Source: Coemansia sp. RSA 487 (lineage: Eukaryota; Kickxellomycota; Kickxellomycetes; Kickxellales; Kickxellaceae). Taken from it: a DNA stretch of 64,000 nucleotides. The notes under the pieces are model-generated. The model did no database searches, was not told the origin of the DNA, and worked only from the letters and a program-made list of their open reading frames with translations. Shown piece after piece: positions 9,768 to 19,076 of the stretch. A program made the translations under genes and the position numbers. The first letter of the stretch is position 1. Every line of letters starts with the position of its first letter. The DNA is taken from positions 62,001-126,000 of the forward strand of contig JANBRJ010000014.1 of the NCBI GenBank assembly GCA_027577595.1, read 5' to 3'.

Positions 9768-9965
9768 ATGAATGCAGACAGCTCCAGATTTACTAAGCAA
9801 CAACTATATAGTCTGTCCAAGGCGCTACCGAAGAAGATTCAAAGGGAAGAAAATATTGACCCAAATACGGTACATCCAAAACAGCTAGCGAAACAGGGAC
9901 GACTACTGGTAAAGAGGAAGAGCATCGCTACTAAATCCAAAAGATCTTCTGCTATTACATCCTAG
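9768..9965 (+). CDS. Small basic hypothetical protein (65 aa)
   Basis: A frame of 65 residues starting MNADSSRFTKQQLYSLSKAL, with a basic C-terminal half rich in Lys, Arg and Ser (KRKS, KSKRSS). It has no signal peptide or membrane segment. The ATG at 9768 is preferred to 9567 because the upstream extension is low-complexity and AT-driven. No family recognised. It has the same length as the small protein at 6039-6236, but the two do not clearly align. Confidence 0.45.
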   Translation: MNADSSRFTKQQLYSLSKALPKKIQREENIDPNTVHPKQLAKQGRLLVKRKSIATKSKRSSAITS

Positions 9966-10875
9966 CAATTTCCCATTGTCCTTTTGTTTCAAAACTCTTA
10001 GTAAATAAATACCAACATTTGACAAAGTATTTGATATATGTTCTGTTACGGGTGTTTATTCGGGTAATTTACTGGACCGAGTTATGCATATCGGTTTTTC
10101 CCTCCTCTTCCATTGCAGTAGCGCAAGAACAGTCTAGAGCAAAGCGTTGGAAGCGAAAGAGGGAGAGGGGTGGTTATTCTGGACAAGGACAAGCAGTAGC
10201 AACATTGTGACACTTCTTTTTCAATTTTGCAAGTAGGTGGTAATTGTTTATTGTTCGTTTTCTTGTCTACAGGCAAACAAACACAAGGAATTAGTGTGAA
10301 CCGTGGCTGGATTTCCTTTTTTTCTTTTTGATATCTTTGGTCTTTGGCATTTCTTTTCTATAAGCTTTTATTTTATTTACATATACGAAACTAGCGCACA
10401 GACACAAAAAAGAATGCGAAAATTTGACGAGATCAAAAGCATAGATCGATCCAAACAAACACAGGAGGCCTTTGAAGGACCCACGCAGACAGGTGCGGCG
10501 TGTGTGTTGGCGGAAAGTCCAAAAGCGCCTTCTGACGCATGGCCCAGCCAAGCACAGGATGGTGCTGATGACAGCGCATGTGGGCACCATCAATGCGCAC
10601 AGCCAGAAAAGGAGCATTTACCCATAACACTGCATACAGCAAGCTTGCCCGATTCGCTCAGTGCTTTGGTGGCCTCGCTTCCCGCGCCTCCATCAACTTG
10701 CCCTGCCTCGCTTCGCGTGCAGCGTTCCTCTCTTCCACCGCTTCCTGCTCATTTGTCGTACGTGTCTTGCCAAAAAGACCAAATTCCAACTTTGTCTCAT
10801 TTGTTTACCACCTCCTCTAGCAGTAGAAGACCCAGCAAGGCGCGTCGGTTACATTACACACAGGAACAGAAAACG
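9966..10875. other. Leader/promoter region of the 931-aa protein
   Basis: About 900 bases. The frame of the next gene stays open upstream to an ATG at 10303, so a longer N-terminus cannot be excluded. The upstream translation lacks the motifs shared with the paralogue at 19077-23027 and opens with a Phe-rich stretch, so it is treated as leader. Confidence 0.4.
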
Positions 10876-13834
10876 ATGCTTTCGGCAAATGCATTTGGCA
10901 ACAGGTTCAACACATACCACCATGGACCCGGTGGTTTGGAACGCAGTAACGGCGCAGAGGACGAAGAGGATGAAGAGCTACTGGCGTCTATTCGGCCACC
11001 GTCCGTGCTCTTTGGAGCAGAAATAATGCCCTTGCGACCCTACGTGCCATGGAAAAGAAGCACAACTCCGCGGAGAGCACCAACGCCTATTAGCAGTGCT
11101 ACACAGTCGATGAAACGCGATAACCGGCCGCCGTCGATGGATCTCTTTGTAGCTACACCTACCCCGATGCCAGCAATGGCAACAGCACCACCAGTCGCTG
11201 GAGAAACCACGCCTACTGGGTTCCTGGACTCGGAGATGCCGCCGGTGTCGCCGTTCTTTGCACGCATCACGCCAGGCGATATCGAGGAGGCGCGTGAGAC
11301 CGTCCGCAGAGCCAGCGTGTCGCGGAGAAATACGATTGGCACCAGCCCAAATGGGCGTGGTGTCTCGTGGTGCTCGCCAACAACAGCGGACTCTGGTAAG
11401 TGTGCCCTTTTCAAAAAAAAAACAGCACATGCACTGACCAAGTATAGTGCTCAAAAAAAGGATAAACTTTTGTTTACATATGCCCAATTCTGTCACATGC
11501 GTTCATTTGTCAGCTAATGCTTCCATTATTTATTTTTTTTGTTATTTCCAATGCTTAGGTTCAGCGAAGCTCCAAGCCATCGCTACACCGGCACGTACGT
11601 CGATCGCAGGCACGTTAGCTGGGTGGGTGCCGCTGGAACAGCAGCGCTGGGACCCGCAGACGCTCGAAACACCCAGCAGCCGCAGCCGCATCCAACGCCA
11701 GTCATTTGGCCGCCGCCACAGTACTTGGCATTTGCTGGAAGACGATGCACGCAGCAACGGGTCCACTGAAAGTGCCTGCGAATGGCTGAAGGACCAAGAG
11801 CCACCACTCTCTCCGCTATTTACATCATACAACACAGCCAGACTCAAGGCAACCAAAGACCAGCCATCGATACGGCGTCCGCAACCGCCTTCCCTTCCTC
11901 TGGCTCGGCAGTTCCAAGTAGACGTTTATGCGTTGTTCACATCTCCACTATACACAAGGCAGCAGAGGAAACCCAGGGTTGTGGTTCGTGAGATCGTAGG
12001 CGGTGAAACCGGGAACGTGCACCTTGTGCCTGTCGATGCGTCGGATCCCGATGTCCTGGCTGCCGTCAAACGGTACCTGACCACTCTCCCGCCTTTCGAC
12101 CGGAGACTTGCAAATGACCCCCCGCACCAGCATCGGAGGGACCCTACCAAGATGACTGTCCCAAGCAAACGAAATTCCGAAACCATCACTGATGGCCATT
12201 TCTCCGAACCCACCATATCTTTTATCGTCAGCAGCAGCAATACAGCTGGTGTCCGTGACAAACCTGTGCGCTCTGTTGATGTCGAGGCGATGGTTGAAGC
12301 GTATTTGCCCAACGTCTATGCGCTTCTCGACGCCGACCGCTCTGCCACACCAGCTAACAATGTGGTTGAACAGAAACCCGCTATGTATCACCAGCAGCAG
12401 CAGCATCAGCGGCCGCTATCTCTGGGCGAAGAGACCCTGCACAAGGTATCCAGGCTGCCTATCGCACAGGAGCTGAGAAACCCACGCGATGACCCTGTGC
12501 TTTCGGCTGCAAACAACGCGACGCTGGCTACACCGTCACGGCCGCCTCGGCTGAAGCAGCCTATTAGATCCATCGATCAGCTGCGCGAAGCAATGTCCTC
12601 GCTCAATTTGCGTCGTGGCTTGTCTAGCAAAGAAATTGGTAGAAAAACAACAACAACAACAACAACAACAACACAGGGCGTTGGTATGCCGACAGTCCTG
12701 ACTCGCAGACCATCAGAACCCCCAAGAATCTATCAACAACGGAACACCTCCTCCCATCAGCAGCAACAGCAGCAGCAGCAGCAACAGCCAGAAACACAAC
12801 GTCCGATGGTGCTTCGCAGACGCAGTGAAGTTCTTCCACAAGCATCCATGCGGAACCAAACGATGATGGCTCTAGGATGCACAGCACCGCCAGTATCTGC
12901 ATCAAAGACCCTTCCTACGTTAACACGACGCACGGTACGGCCACAGGCCTCATTTCCAGCAAACAGGAGGTCGTCTGAGGAAGTACAGTTATTGCGCAAC
13001 TCGTCTGGGTCGCTCTCGTCAATGATTCTGAGCTCACCAAGTTCACGTGCCTCGCTCTCATCCGACCATAGCTACACTACGCCTACTGCTAGTGGAACCC
13101 GACCACCAGCACCATCTTATTCAAGTACTTCGCCACTTATTGGACGCCAACAACAGCGGCCACGCGCAAAATCCAGCAGACTTGACTTGCGCAGCAGAAG
13201 AGATATGACTCCCCTGGCGCCGATACATGGTGGAGATACGAACGACAGTATATCGAATGCCAGGGCACGCAACACCGGTACAAATATGACAAAAGCGATG
13301 AATGCAACTGCCAGACCACTGCTCACCCCGGCCTCTTCATCATCTTCCTCGTTGACAGTACCCAGCAGTCTGACTGCGCGACGCTCAATGATCAACATGA
13401 ACACAAGCAACAGACTCTCCTTGGGTACCGATAATGGCAGTGGAGGAAGAATCCCGTATAATATCCAGCACCGCGCAAGTTACACACTTGGCTCCACAGA
13501 TAGGCTGATTCCCCCAAATAGTGCCATCGGAACACCTACCCGACTTCCGCCTACTGCCAGACGCGCATTATCTGGCGACTCGCAGTACTCTAGCGGCGCT
13601 GGAATTCCGAATGGATCAACACCACGTAGTAGTGTCAGCAGTGGCTATTACCCAATGTCAGCTCCTCCTGTACGTAGGTCAATAGATGAGCCACCACCAC
13701 TTGTCAATGGTGGAATGATGCACCAAATACCAAGGAAACCTAGTAGAAGGTATCGCTTGGATATACGTGGCGTGTTTGGTGGCGATACCAAAGATTCGCC
13801 TCACAATTCTCTTGGTGTATATCCATTCTGTTGA
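10876..13834 (+). CDS. Ser/Pro-rich disordered protein A (931 aa, spliced)
   Basis: Two exons, 10876-11395 and 11559-13834; a 163-base GTAAG...TTAG intron restores the frame through a split Gly codon. The protein is low-complexity with poly-Thr and poly-Gln tracts and many RRxS-type sites. It is a paralogue of the gene at 19077-23027. Four short blocks are conserved in the same order: LDSEMPPVSPFF...DIEEA (about 117-137), WLKDQEPPLSPLF (249-261), QFQVDVYALFTSPL (291-304) and VRSVDVEAMVEAYLPNVY (410-427). A late copy of block 3, YRLDIRGVFGG, lies near the C-terminus. Such islands in disordered sequence look like docking motifs. No catalytic domain or membrane segment. Function unknown; no named family recognised. 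The start could be further upstream. Confidence 0.75.
12645..12673 (+). repeat. (AAC)n microsatellite encoding poly-Thr
   Basis: An in-frame trinucleotide run inside the 931-aa protein that translates to about nine threonines. Likely length-variable between strains. Confidence 0.85.
12757..12788 (+). repeat. CAG/CAA microsatellite encoding poly-Gln
   Basis: An in-frame mixed CAG/CAA run giving about ten glutamines in the 931-aa protein. The interruptions by CAA are typical of selected polyQ rather than a fresh slippage tract. Confidence 0.85.
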
Positions 13835-14163
13835 AGTAAAAAAAATAATACACTACTTTTCCACTTTTCCAGTATCATTTTCGTTAATTTATTTAATCCT
13901 TTCTGGCGTTCTATTGCCTTTTCTTGTGTCTTGTTCATAAAGAATGAGATAGAGCTAAAATGGCAATGTGTGTTTAAACATATTTCTTTGCGTTGTAGGT
14001 TTTTTTTTGCATTTTTCAAAGACATGCATAGGAAAACGTACGAGCATTGCTTGCTTTCTATGCAAACGTGTAAAAGTCTCTTTTTTGCATTCCAGCTATT
14101 CTATAAATTATTTTATACACACTAGTATCCTATTATTTTGACGCTAGAAAGCTGCACGAGCAA
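13835..14163. other. AT-rich spacer
   Basis: About 330 bases between the 931-aa protein and the F-box gene. It contains poly-T runs and no recognisable gene or repeat; it presumably holds the F-box gene promoter. Confidence 0.4.
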
Positions 14164-16023
14164 ATGGAAAGTATGAATTGTAAACCATCGCCGACCTGTA
14201 CTTTCCAAGATCTTCCATGGAATATAGCAGCTGCCATCATCAAGCATCTTGCTGATGGCCAGAATGCCCCATTGAGTCTAAAGAAGTTACTGATGCAACA
14301 TGAATACAATAGCGACGATGAAGAATGGTACCTTGATAATAACAGCAATAGCGATAGTCAAGCTTTAGAAACAGGAAATGATGTGCTAGTGCCATTGCTA
14401 CAATCATGCAAAAGATGGCAGCTTTTGGTTTATAAACATCTGTGCGCTACTTGCAGCCTGACAATTAGTTATAATCCGGAACATGTTGTTGTGGATTACT
14501 GTCCACCATTGCCTAAGGGTGCACGTTGTCACAATACATCCATTACAACTGGGCTTTCTAATAAACTCTTAATTAATGTTGATTATTCAAGCATTCTCAA
14601 TGGTCGTGCGCTTGGTATGCTCATGAAAGATGCAGAGCAATTCAACACACAGGTCTTCAATTCTGTGACACACGTTTCAATAATTTTTAAGTATCGCAAG
14701 TTAAACAGATTGAAGCGTCTTATTGACCCAGAACAGCACATACAAGCATTTGTGGATTATCTAAAGTTAAACACCCCTAGGCTTAGAATTGTCAATGTAT
14801 GCATTAATGACCAAAGCCTTAACACCACAACACATAACAGCTTAAGTTTTGCAGATTTATTTATTAGTCTACTGAATCTATGTCCAACTGCATGCCTATC
14901 AATGAATGGTCATATTCATCCTAATACCCTTGGCTTGATATGTCTAGAAACCTTGGCATCTTTGGATGTATCATGGAATGCATCTTTTATTTTTGTAAGC
15001 CAGATAATCCATAACAATGCCAATTGTCTCCAGTCACTTAATATTGGATTTGAACACACTGGTGGTATTAGGAATCTAATATTCTCATCTATTGAAAGCA
15101 AGCCAACCATTTTCCCAAGACTCCGTACATTAAATCTTACCTATTGTGGCAGTTTCATTGATGATACTGATTACATATTCAGAATTCCAAAGCAGTACCA
15201 GCTGTTTCCAGCTTTGGCTCATCTTAGGTTGGATATAGGATGTTTATTTGATGACATATTTTTACGAGGCAATCAGGACACTTTGGAAACACTTGTTATG
15301 ATGAGCAACAAGACATGTGTAAATATGTTGATTTCATGTGGTTTGAACTCCGGACAATTCAAAAAACTACATAGCCTAAAGATCTTTAGGAGCAACAAGA
15401 ATACATTTGATGAACACGCTGTGCTAACTTTGAGAAAAAGTGCAGGTTTTGCATTTGGCATTGCACCAAACCTATCTACTCTGGAATTGGATGGTTTTAA
15501 ATCTGGAAAATATTTTGTCCCAAAGCTACGCCGCTATACAAATCACTTGAGCTTGAGAATTGTCAAACTCTCAAAAACAATATTGCCCTTGGATAGTATG
15601 TTGGAGATATTAAGGCTCCTTCCATCACTTACTGATCTACATTGCTCATTTCCTGCTATTATTGATACCAACAGTTTATCAATGGATGACTATCTGAAAC
15701 AGTTAGACTCTATACATACACCTTTGAGCACTGCCTTCAAGTGTCTAAACCTTACAGCTAATCATATGGTCAAGGTCAATGCAGCATCTCAAATCGGATT
15801 GATACTTGCCATATTATGTCCATGTCTCTCTTATGTTATGGTGTCAGAGGATTTGAAAGAGGAATTCGGCCTGGCTTTATGTAAGAACATTGCGTCTAGT
15901 CCATTTTCGCCATATAGAGCTCGTGTTAGTGCATTGATTAATTGGAGAGTTCGCAATGGGTGCTTTTTAGCTTGTCTCGACAAAAGCTCTGGGTTGAAGA
16001 AAGTATGCGGAAGTTCTTTATAG
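14164..16023 (+). CDS. F-box/leucine-rich-repeat protein
   Basis: A 619-residue protein with an N-terminal F-box-like segment (FQDLPWNIAAAIIKHL, then after an acidic insert LLQSCKRWQLLVYKHL), followed by irregular leucine-rich repeats (LETLASLDVSWN, PRLRTLNLTYCG, PALAHLRLDIG, PNLSTLELDGF, LTDLHCSF). F-box proteins recruit targets to SCF ubiquitin ligases through Skp1; the LRR part would be the substrate side. The gene is AT-rich at third positions compared with its neighbours, fitting a fast-evolving lineage-expanded family. A short acidic insert (NSDDEEWYLDNN) splits the F-box, so Skp1 binding is not certain. Confidence 0.75.
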   Translation: MESMNCKPSPTCTFQDLPWNIAAAIIKHLADGQNAPLSLKKLLMQHEYNSDDEEWYLDNNSNSDSQALETGNDVLVPLLQSCKRWQLLVYKHLCATCSLTISYNPEHVVVDYCPPLPKGARCHNTSITTGLSNKLLINVDYSSILNGRALGMLMKDAEQFNTQVFNSVTHVSIIFKYRKLNRLKRLIDPEQHIQAFVDYLKLNTPRLRIVNVCINDQSLNTTTHNSLSFADLFISLLNLCPTACLSMNGHIHPNTLGLICLETLASLDVSWNASFIFVSQIIHNNANCLQSLNIGFEHTGGIRNLIFSSIESKPTIFPRLRTLNLTYCGSFIDDTDYIFRIPKQYQLFPALAHLRLDIGCLFDDIFLRGNQDTLETLVMMSNKTCVNMLISCGLNSGQFKKLHSLKIFRSNKNTFDEHAVLTLRKSAGFAFGIAPNLSTLELDGFKSGKYFVPKLRRYTNHLSLRIVKLSKTILPLDSMLEILRLLPSLTDLHCSFPAIIDTNSLSMDDYLKQLDSIHTPLSTAFKCLNLTANHMVKVNAASQIGLILAILCPCLSYVMVSEDLKEEFGLALCKNIASSPFSPYRARVSALINWRVRNGCFLACLDKSSGLKKVCGSSL

Positions 16024-16345
16024 GAAATGCTTTCTTTACATCTTTTGTCAACTACGGAAATTTTGCTTAATAAATCTCGCTTTACACAAAAAGAAAATAA
16101 AAATACTTGCTTGTAATTTTTCTTTAAGGATAGAACAAATGGATACAAAGATACTGGCTATCTACTTTGTTCTATTTTAGCACTAATGGAAATAGGAATT
16201 GGAAGAGGCAATGTTTCCTTGTTCTTTATAAAATATTTTTATTATTACTTTCTACCCGCTGCCTTTTGTTTTTGTCATTTCTTGTCTCCACTTCACAACG
16301 TTTCTTCATGTATTTTTGCACTCTTTCAAGTTAATTCCTGTAAAT
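16024..16345. other. AT-rich spacer between F-box genes
   Basis: About 320 bases with T-rich stretches. No gene or element recognised. Confidence 0.4.
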
Positions 16346-16687
16346 ATGGCAGACAAACTTTCTTCATTTCAAACGCTTCCTTGGAAGATTATAGACATTA
16401 TCGCTGGGTACATAGTCGCACCGGAAAATCAATCAGGTTGCTTGCTATCCAACATGTCATCCAAAACACAAGTTAATCCCTACAAGACACTGATGCAAGT
16501 TTGCCACGAATGGCGGATGGCGCTGATGCCATATGCACTAAAGCTTTCCGACAGAAACAACTTTCAAGATAGCATCCCGTTTGAAGACACATGTACAGTT
16601 AGTAACGTTCCGCCAATGGCTAAAAGGAAGCCTCCAACGATGCGTAGAATGGGCGCACTAGAATCGAACGGCTTGTTTAGGCACTAA
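16346..16687 (+). CDS. F-box-only short protein, paralogue of the upstream gene
   Basis: A 113-residue frame beginning MADKLSSFQTLPWKIIDIIAG, then PYKTLMQVCHEWRMALMPYAL, an F-box core close to that of the 619-aa gene (FQDLPWNIAAAII, LLQSCKRWQLLVYKHL). It then ends after a basic tail without any LRR. Either a truncated duplicate that no longer binds substrate or a small functional F-box protein. Intact start and stop make a pseudogene call unsafe. Its position just downstream on the same strand supports tandem duplication. Confidence 0.6.
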   Translation: MADKLSSFQTLPWKIIDIIAGYIVAPENQSGCLLSNMSSKTQVNPYKTLMQVCHEWRMALMPYALKLSDRNNFQDSIPFEDTCTVSNVPPMAKRKPPTMRRMGALESNGLFRH

Positions 16688-16755
16688 CTCTATAACATTC
16701 TCCTTATAGTCTATTGCTATATTAGAAAAAAAAACAAGTTAATAAAAGACGCATA

Positions 16756-17409
16756 CTAGATTTTAGAGTTTGCAAAAAGCTGCTTCATTGGCAAAAACTG
16801 TTCGCCCAGGTGGATAGCAATATGCTCGAATCTGTCTGACCCAAAAAACATCTGAGGCTTTGTGCTGCCTTTCTTATAGACCAAAATGGTTGGAGCACCA
16901 AAGGCGCGCATTTTCTGGAGAACGCTGGTGTTTTGGACAACAGGCTCAAGCGTATCTGCCACTGTTTGGGCCTTATCAATGGTTTCAGGGGCGATGAGCC
17001 CTTCAAGAGCTTTCTTTACGTCGTCCACGGACTCGGGGGCTGTGCACTCAACATACTCCATTCTCCAGAGCAGCCGCATGGCCTGGCGCATCAGTAGATT
17101 GTCATTCTCTGGATGCCTTGTCTTTAGATACTGCAAGGTGCGCAGAGCAGCAGTCGGATCATACGGATACTTTAGTGGTGTGCCCTTGAACGGGATCTTT
17201 GTGATGTCAGAGGTTCGGCGAAGATCAGTGAACAGATAGGGAAGCTTGTTGGGACTGAAAGAATTTTTGGCTTGAGCCATCACTTTATCCAAGTAGAATG
17301 GCCGGTAGTCTACTTTAACGTTCCAGATTTCTCTGTACCTTTCCATAAACTCAAACCCGATGTAGCTGAACGCCGAGGCGCAATCAAAGTAGAAGACGAT
17401 CTCTGCCAT
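16756..17409 (-). CDS. Kappa-class glutathione S-transferase / DsbA-like isomerase
   Basis: A 217-residue DsbA-like thioredoxin-fold protein related to kappa GSTs and 2-hydroxychromene-2-carboxylate isomerases. The N-terminal FYFDCASAFSYIGFE corresponds to the family FY(D)xxSPYS(W)xGFE segment, with the catalytic Ser in the SAFS region, and FGAPTILVYKK is the cis-Pro loop. The frame is open far upstream, but the start at 17409 gives the family length and a beta strand immediately after Met; the upstream extension is Phe-rich non-coding-like. It would conjugate glutathione to or isomerise small electrophiles, probably in mitochondria or peroxisomes by analogy. It ends with NSKI, not a canonical peroxisomal signal. 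Confidence 0.88.
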   Translation of the reverse strand: MAEIVFYFDCASAFSYIGFEFMERYREIWNVKVDYRPFYLDKVMAQAKNSFSPNKLPYLFTDLRRTSDITKIPFKGTPLKYPYDPTAALRTLQYLKTRHPENDNLLMRQAMRLLWRMEYVECTAPESVDDVKKALEGLIAPETIDKAQTVADTLEPVVQNTSVLQKMRAFGAPTILVYKKGSTKPQMFFGSDRFEHIAIHLGEQFLPMKQLFANSKI

Positions 17410-18118
17410 TATATAGTAGTGAAAAAGAATATTTAAAGTGTTTGAAGGAAAGGAGCTGTTGGAGGATAATGGAGAAAAGAAAAAGGTCTGTTTATCCTTG
17501 AACTGCAGACTTGTTTTTAACACTACTGTCGCGTGATGCAATCGGGTTTCGTTGGCATATGAAAAAAGAAAAAAACTGCCAAAATCTCCGATAATTGATA
17601 ATTGTGTATCAAAGCATGGAAGCACGGGCCAATAGTCGGCTCCACCAGAGATCCGGTGGTGTATTTCCACATGTAATTTAATTTCCCGTTGATCCGCAAA
17701 TATTCCTTTACCACCGTAAATGTAACTTGAGGAAATAAAGGCATGACAGTAAACCAGTTAAAGAATGCAAATGGCTACATCTTTTTATATTGCTTTTTAC
17801 TTTATTGTATGTCAGTGAAGTGAGAATGTATAAATTTTTTTGGGGGGGAGTAGGAAAATGGCGGTGGTGGTTTCCTTTCTTAGTCAAGGAACATTACGTT
17901 GGTGGCAAAATATCAGTATAAAATGTCATCGGATCTTGTTTGCAATATGTGTATACTTTGAAGGAATTGGTTTAAAAATAATCATTGCTGAGCGGAAAAC
18001 ATTCTACTGAATACACATTCCAAGCATCTTTTTCTTTTTCAATTTTCGTCCACTAGTGTATTATTTCCAAAAGCAGCTCTCTCGCACCAGGAAAACTTTT
18101 TGAATATAAATACGAAAA
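17410..18118. other. Divergent promoter region
   Basis: About 700 AT-rich bases between the left-running GST gene and the right-running pacifastin-like gene. A run of G near 17842-17848 and poly-T tracts are visible. Nothing coding recognised. Confidence 0.45.
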
Positions 18119-18919
18119 ATGCATTTCACATTACCATCGCTTATGCTCTTTGTTTTGCTTACCTTGACCACCATAGCTAACGGTGTGCCGTTGCAAAGCA
18201 ACAAAACGGCAACATTGCCAATAAATGGCATGCATAGTGGGCATAGTGGCGATGGGCCCATATGGTTTACACGTATGCCAAACGAGGACGACGAGGACAT
18301 GCACAGCACCAACTATCTGTACTGTCGGATGGCGCACAATGGTCGCAGTCGATGGACAGAGGTAACCAACACAGAGTCCAAGGGCGGGGAGGAGCCCAAA
18401 TGCAGCAGCTGCTTCTGTTTGCCCGACACCCAGCGCATCGGATGTGTTCGCACGACATGCCCAGCAGATCAAGGAACCACAAGCAGTCCACCACCAAGCG
18501 TCAAAAAGCTTCACAGGCGGATCCCAAGCCAGCCCCAAGATCAATCACACGAAGTCAGGCGGTTCGGATCATTTGACGAGTGTGTGAAAGCGCATGGTGG
18601 CAAAGCATCGTTCAAGGACGATTGCAACTCGTGTGTGTGTTCAAGTGAAGGCTCGGTCATTTGCACGCTAATGCTGTGTCCGCCAAAGCCATCGGCCACC
18701 AGGACAGAGCCAGTTGGGCCAACAAAATCCATAACCAACGTCGCTGCCATACCAACAACATCGCATTCCAATGAGTACAACAGCTACGAGCAGTGCGTCC
18801 ATGCAAATGGCGGGAGTGCTACTTTCAAACGCATATGCAACGACTGTTGGTGCCTGAAAGGAGGTGCGGTCGGATGCACAAGGAAATTCTGTCCATATCA
18901 CACTCCCGCACTGGCTTGA
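18119..18919 (+). CDS. Secreted protein with three pacifastin-like inhibitor domains
   Basis: A 266-residue secreted protein: signal peptide of about 22 residues (MHFTLPSLMLFVLLTLTTIANG), then three six-cysteine modules. Modules 2 and 3 fit the pacifastin pattern C-x(n)-CNxCxC-x3-G-x3-CT-x3-C, with n 13 rather than 9-12. Module 2: C155, C169, C172, C174, C182, C187. Module 3: C226, C240, C243, C245, C253, C258. Module 1 (C69 to C114) is more divergent. By analogy with insect inhibitors the reactive site follows the fifth Cys: CTRKFC in module 3 (Arg255, trypsin-type), CTLMLC in module 2 (Leu184, chymotrypsin-type), CVRTTC in module 1 (Arg111). Dibasic sites (LHRR, EVRR) precede module 2 and could be Kex2 sites. 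Likely an extracellular serine-protease inhibitor. Confidence 0.82.
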   Translation: MHFTLPSLMLFVLLTLTTIANGVPLQSNKTATLPINGMHSGHSGDGPIWFTRMPNEDDEDMHSTNYLYCRMAHNGRSRWTEVTNTESKGGEEPKCSSCFCLPDTQRIGCVRTTCPADQGTTSSPPPSVKKLHRRIPSQPQDQSHEVRRFGSFDECVKAHGGKASFKDDCNSCVCSSEGSVICTLMLCPPKPSATRTEPVGPTKSITNVAAIPTTSHSNEYNSYEQCVHANGGSATFKRICNDCWCLKGGAVGCTRKFCPYHTPALA

Positions 18920-19076
18920 CAAAACTATTTTTCACTTGTGTTGTTTGCAGATAGTTAAAAAGCAGACAAATGTATTGCTTTTAGCGCGTGTATTCAAGTA
19001 CAGAAAAGTCGAAAAGAATAATAAAAAAGACGAGGTGGGGGACGGGACATGTTGATTTCAGAAAATATGAGGCTAT

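Noticed and set aside
6039-9965. Idea that the two 65-aa basic proteins flanking the pseudo-ABC gene are paralogues
   Set aside because: Equal length only; no convincing alignment beyond a short NID tripeptide.
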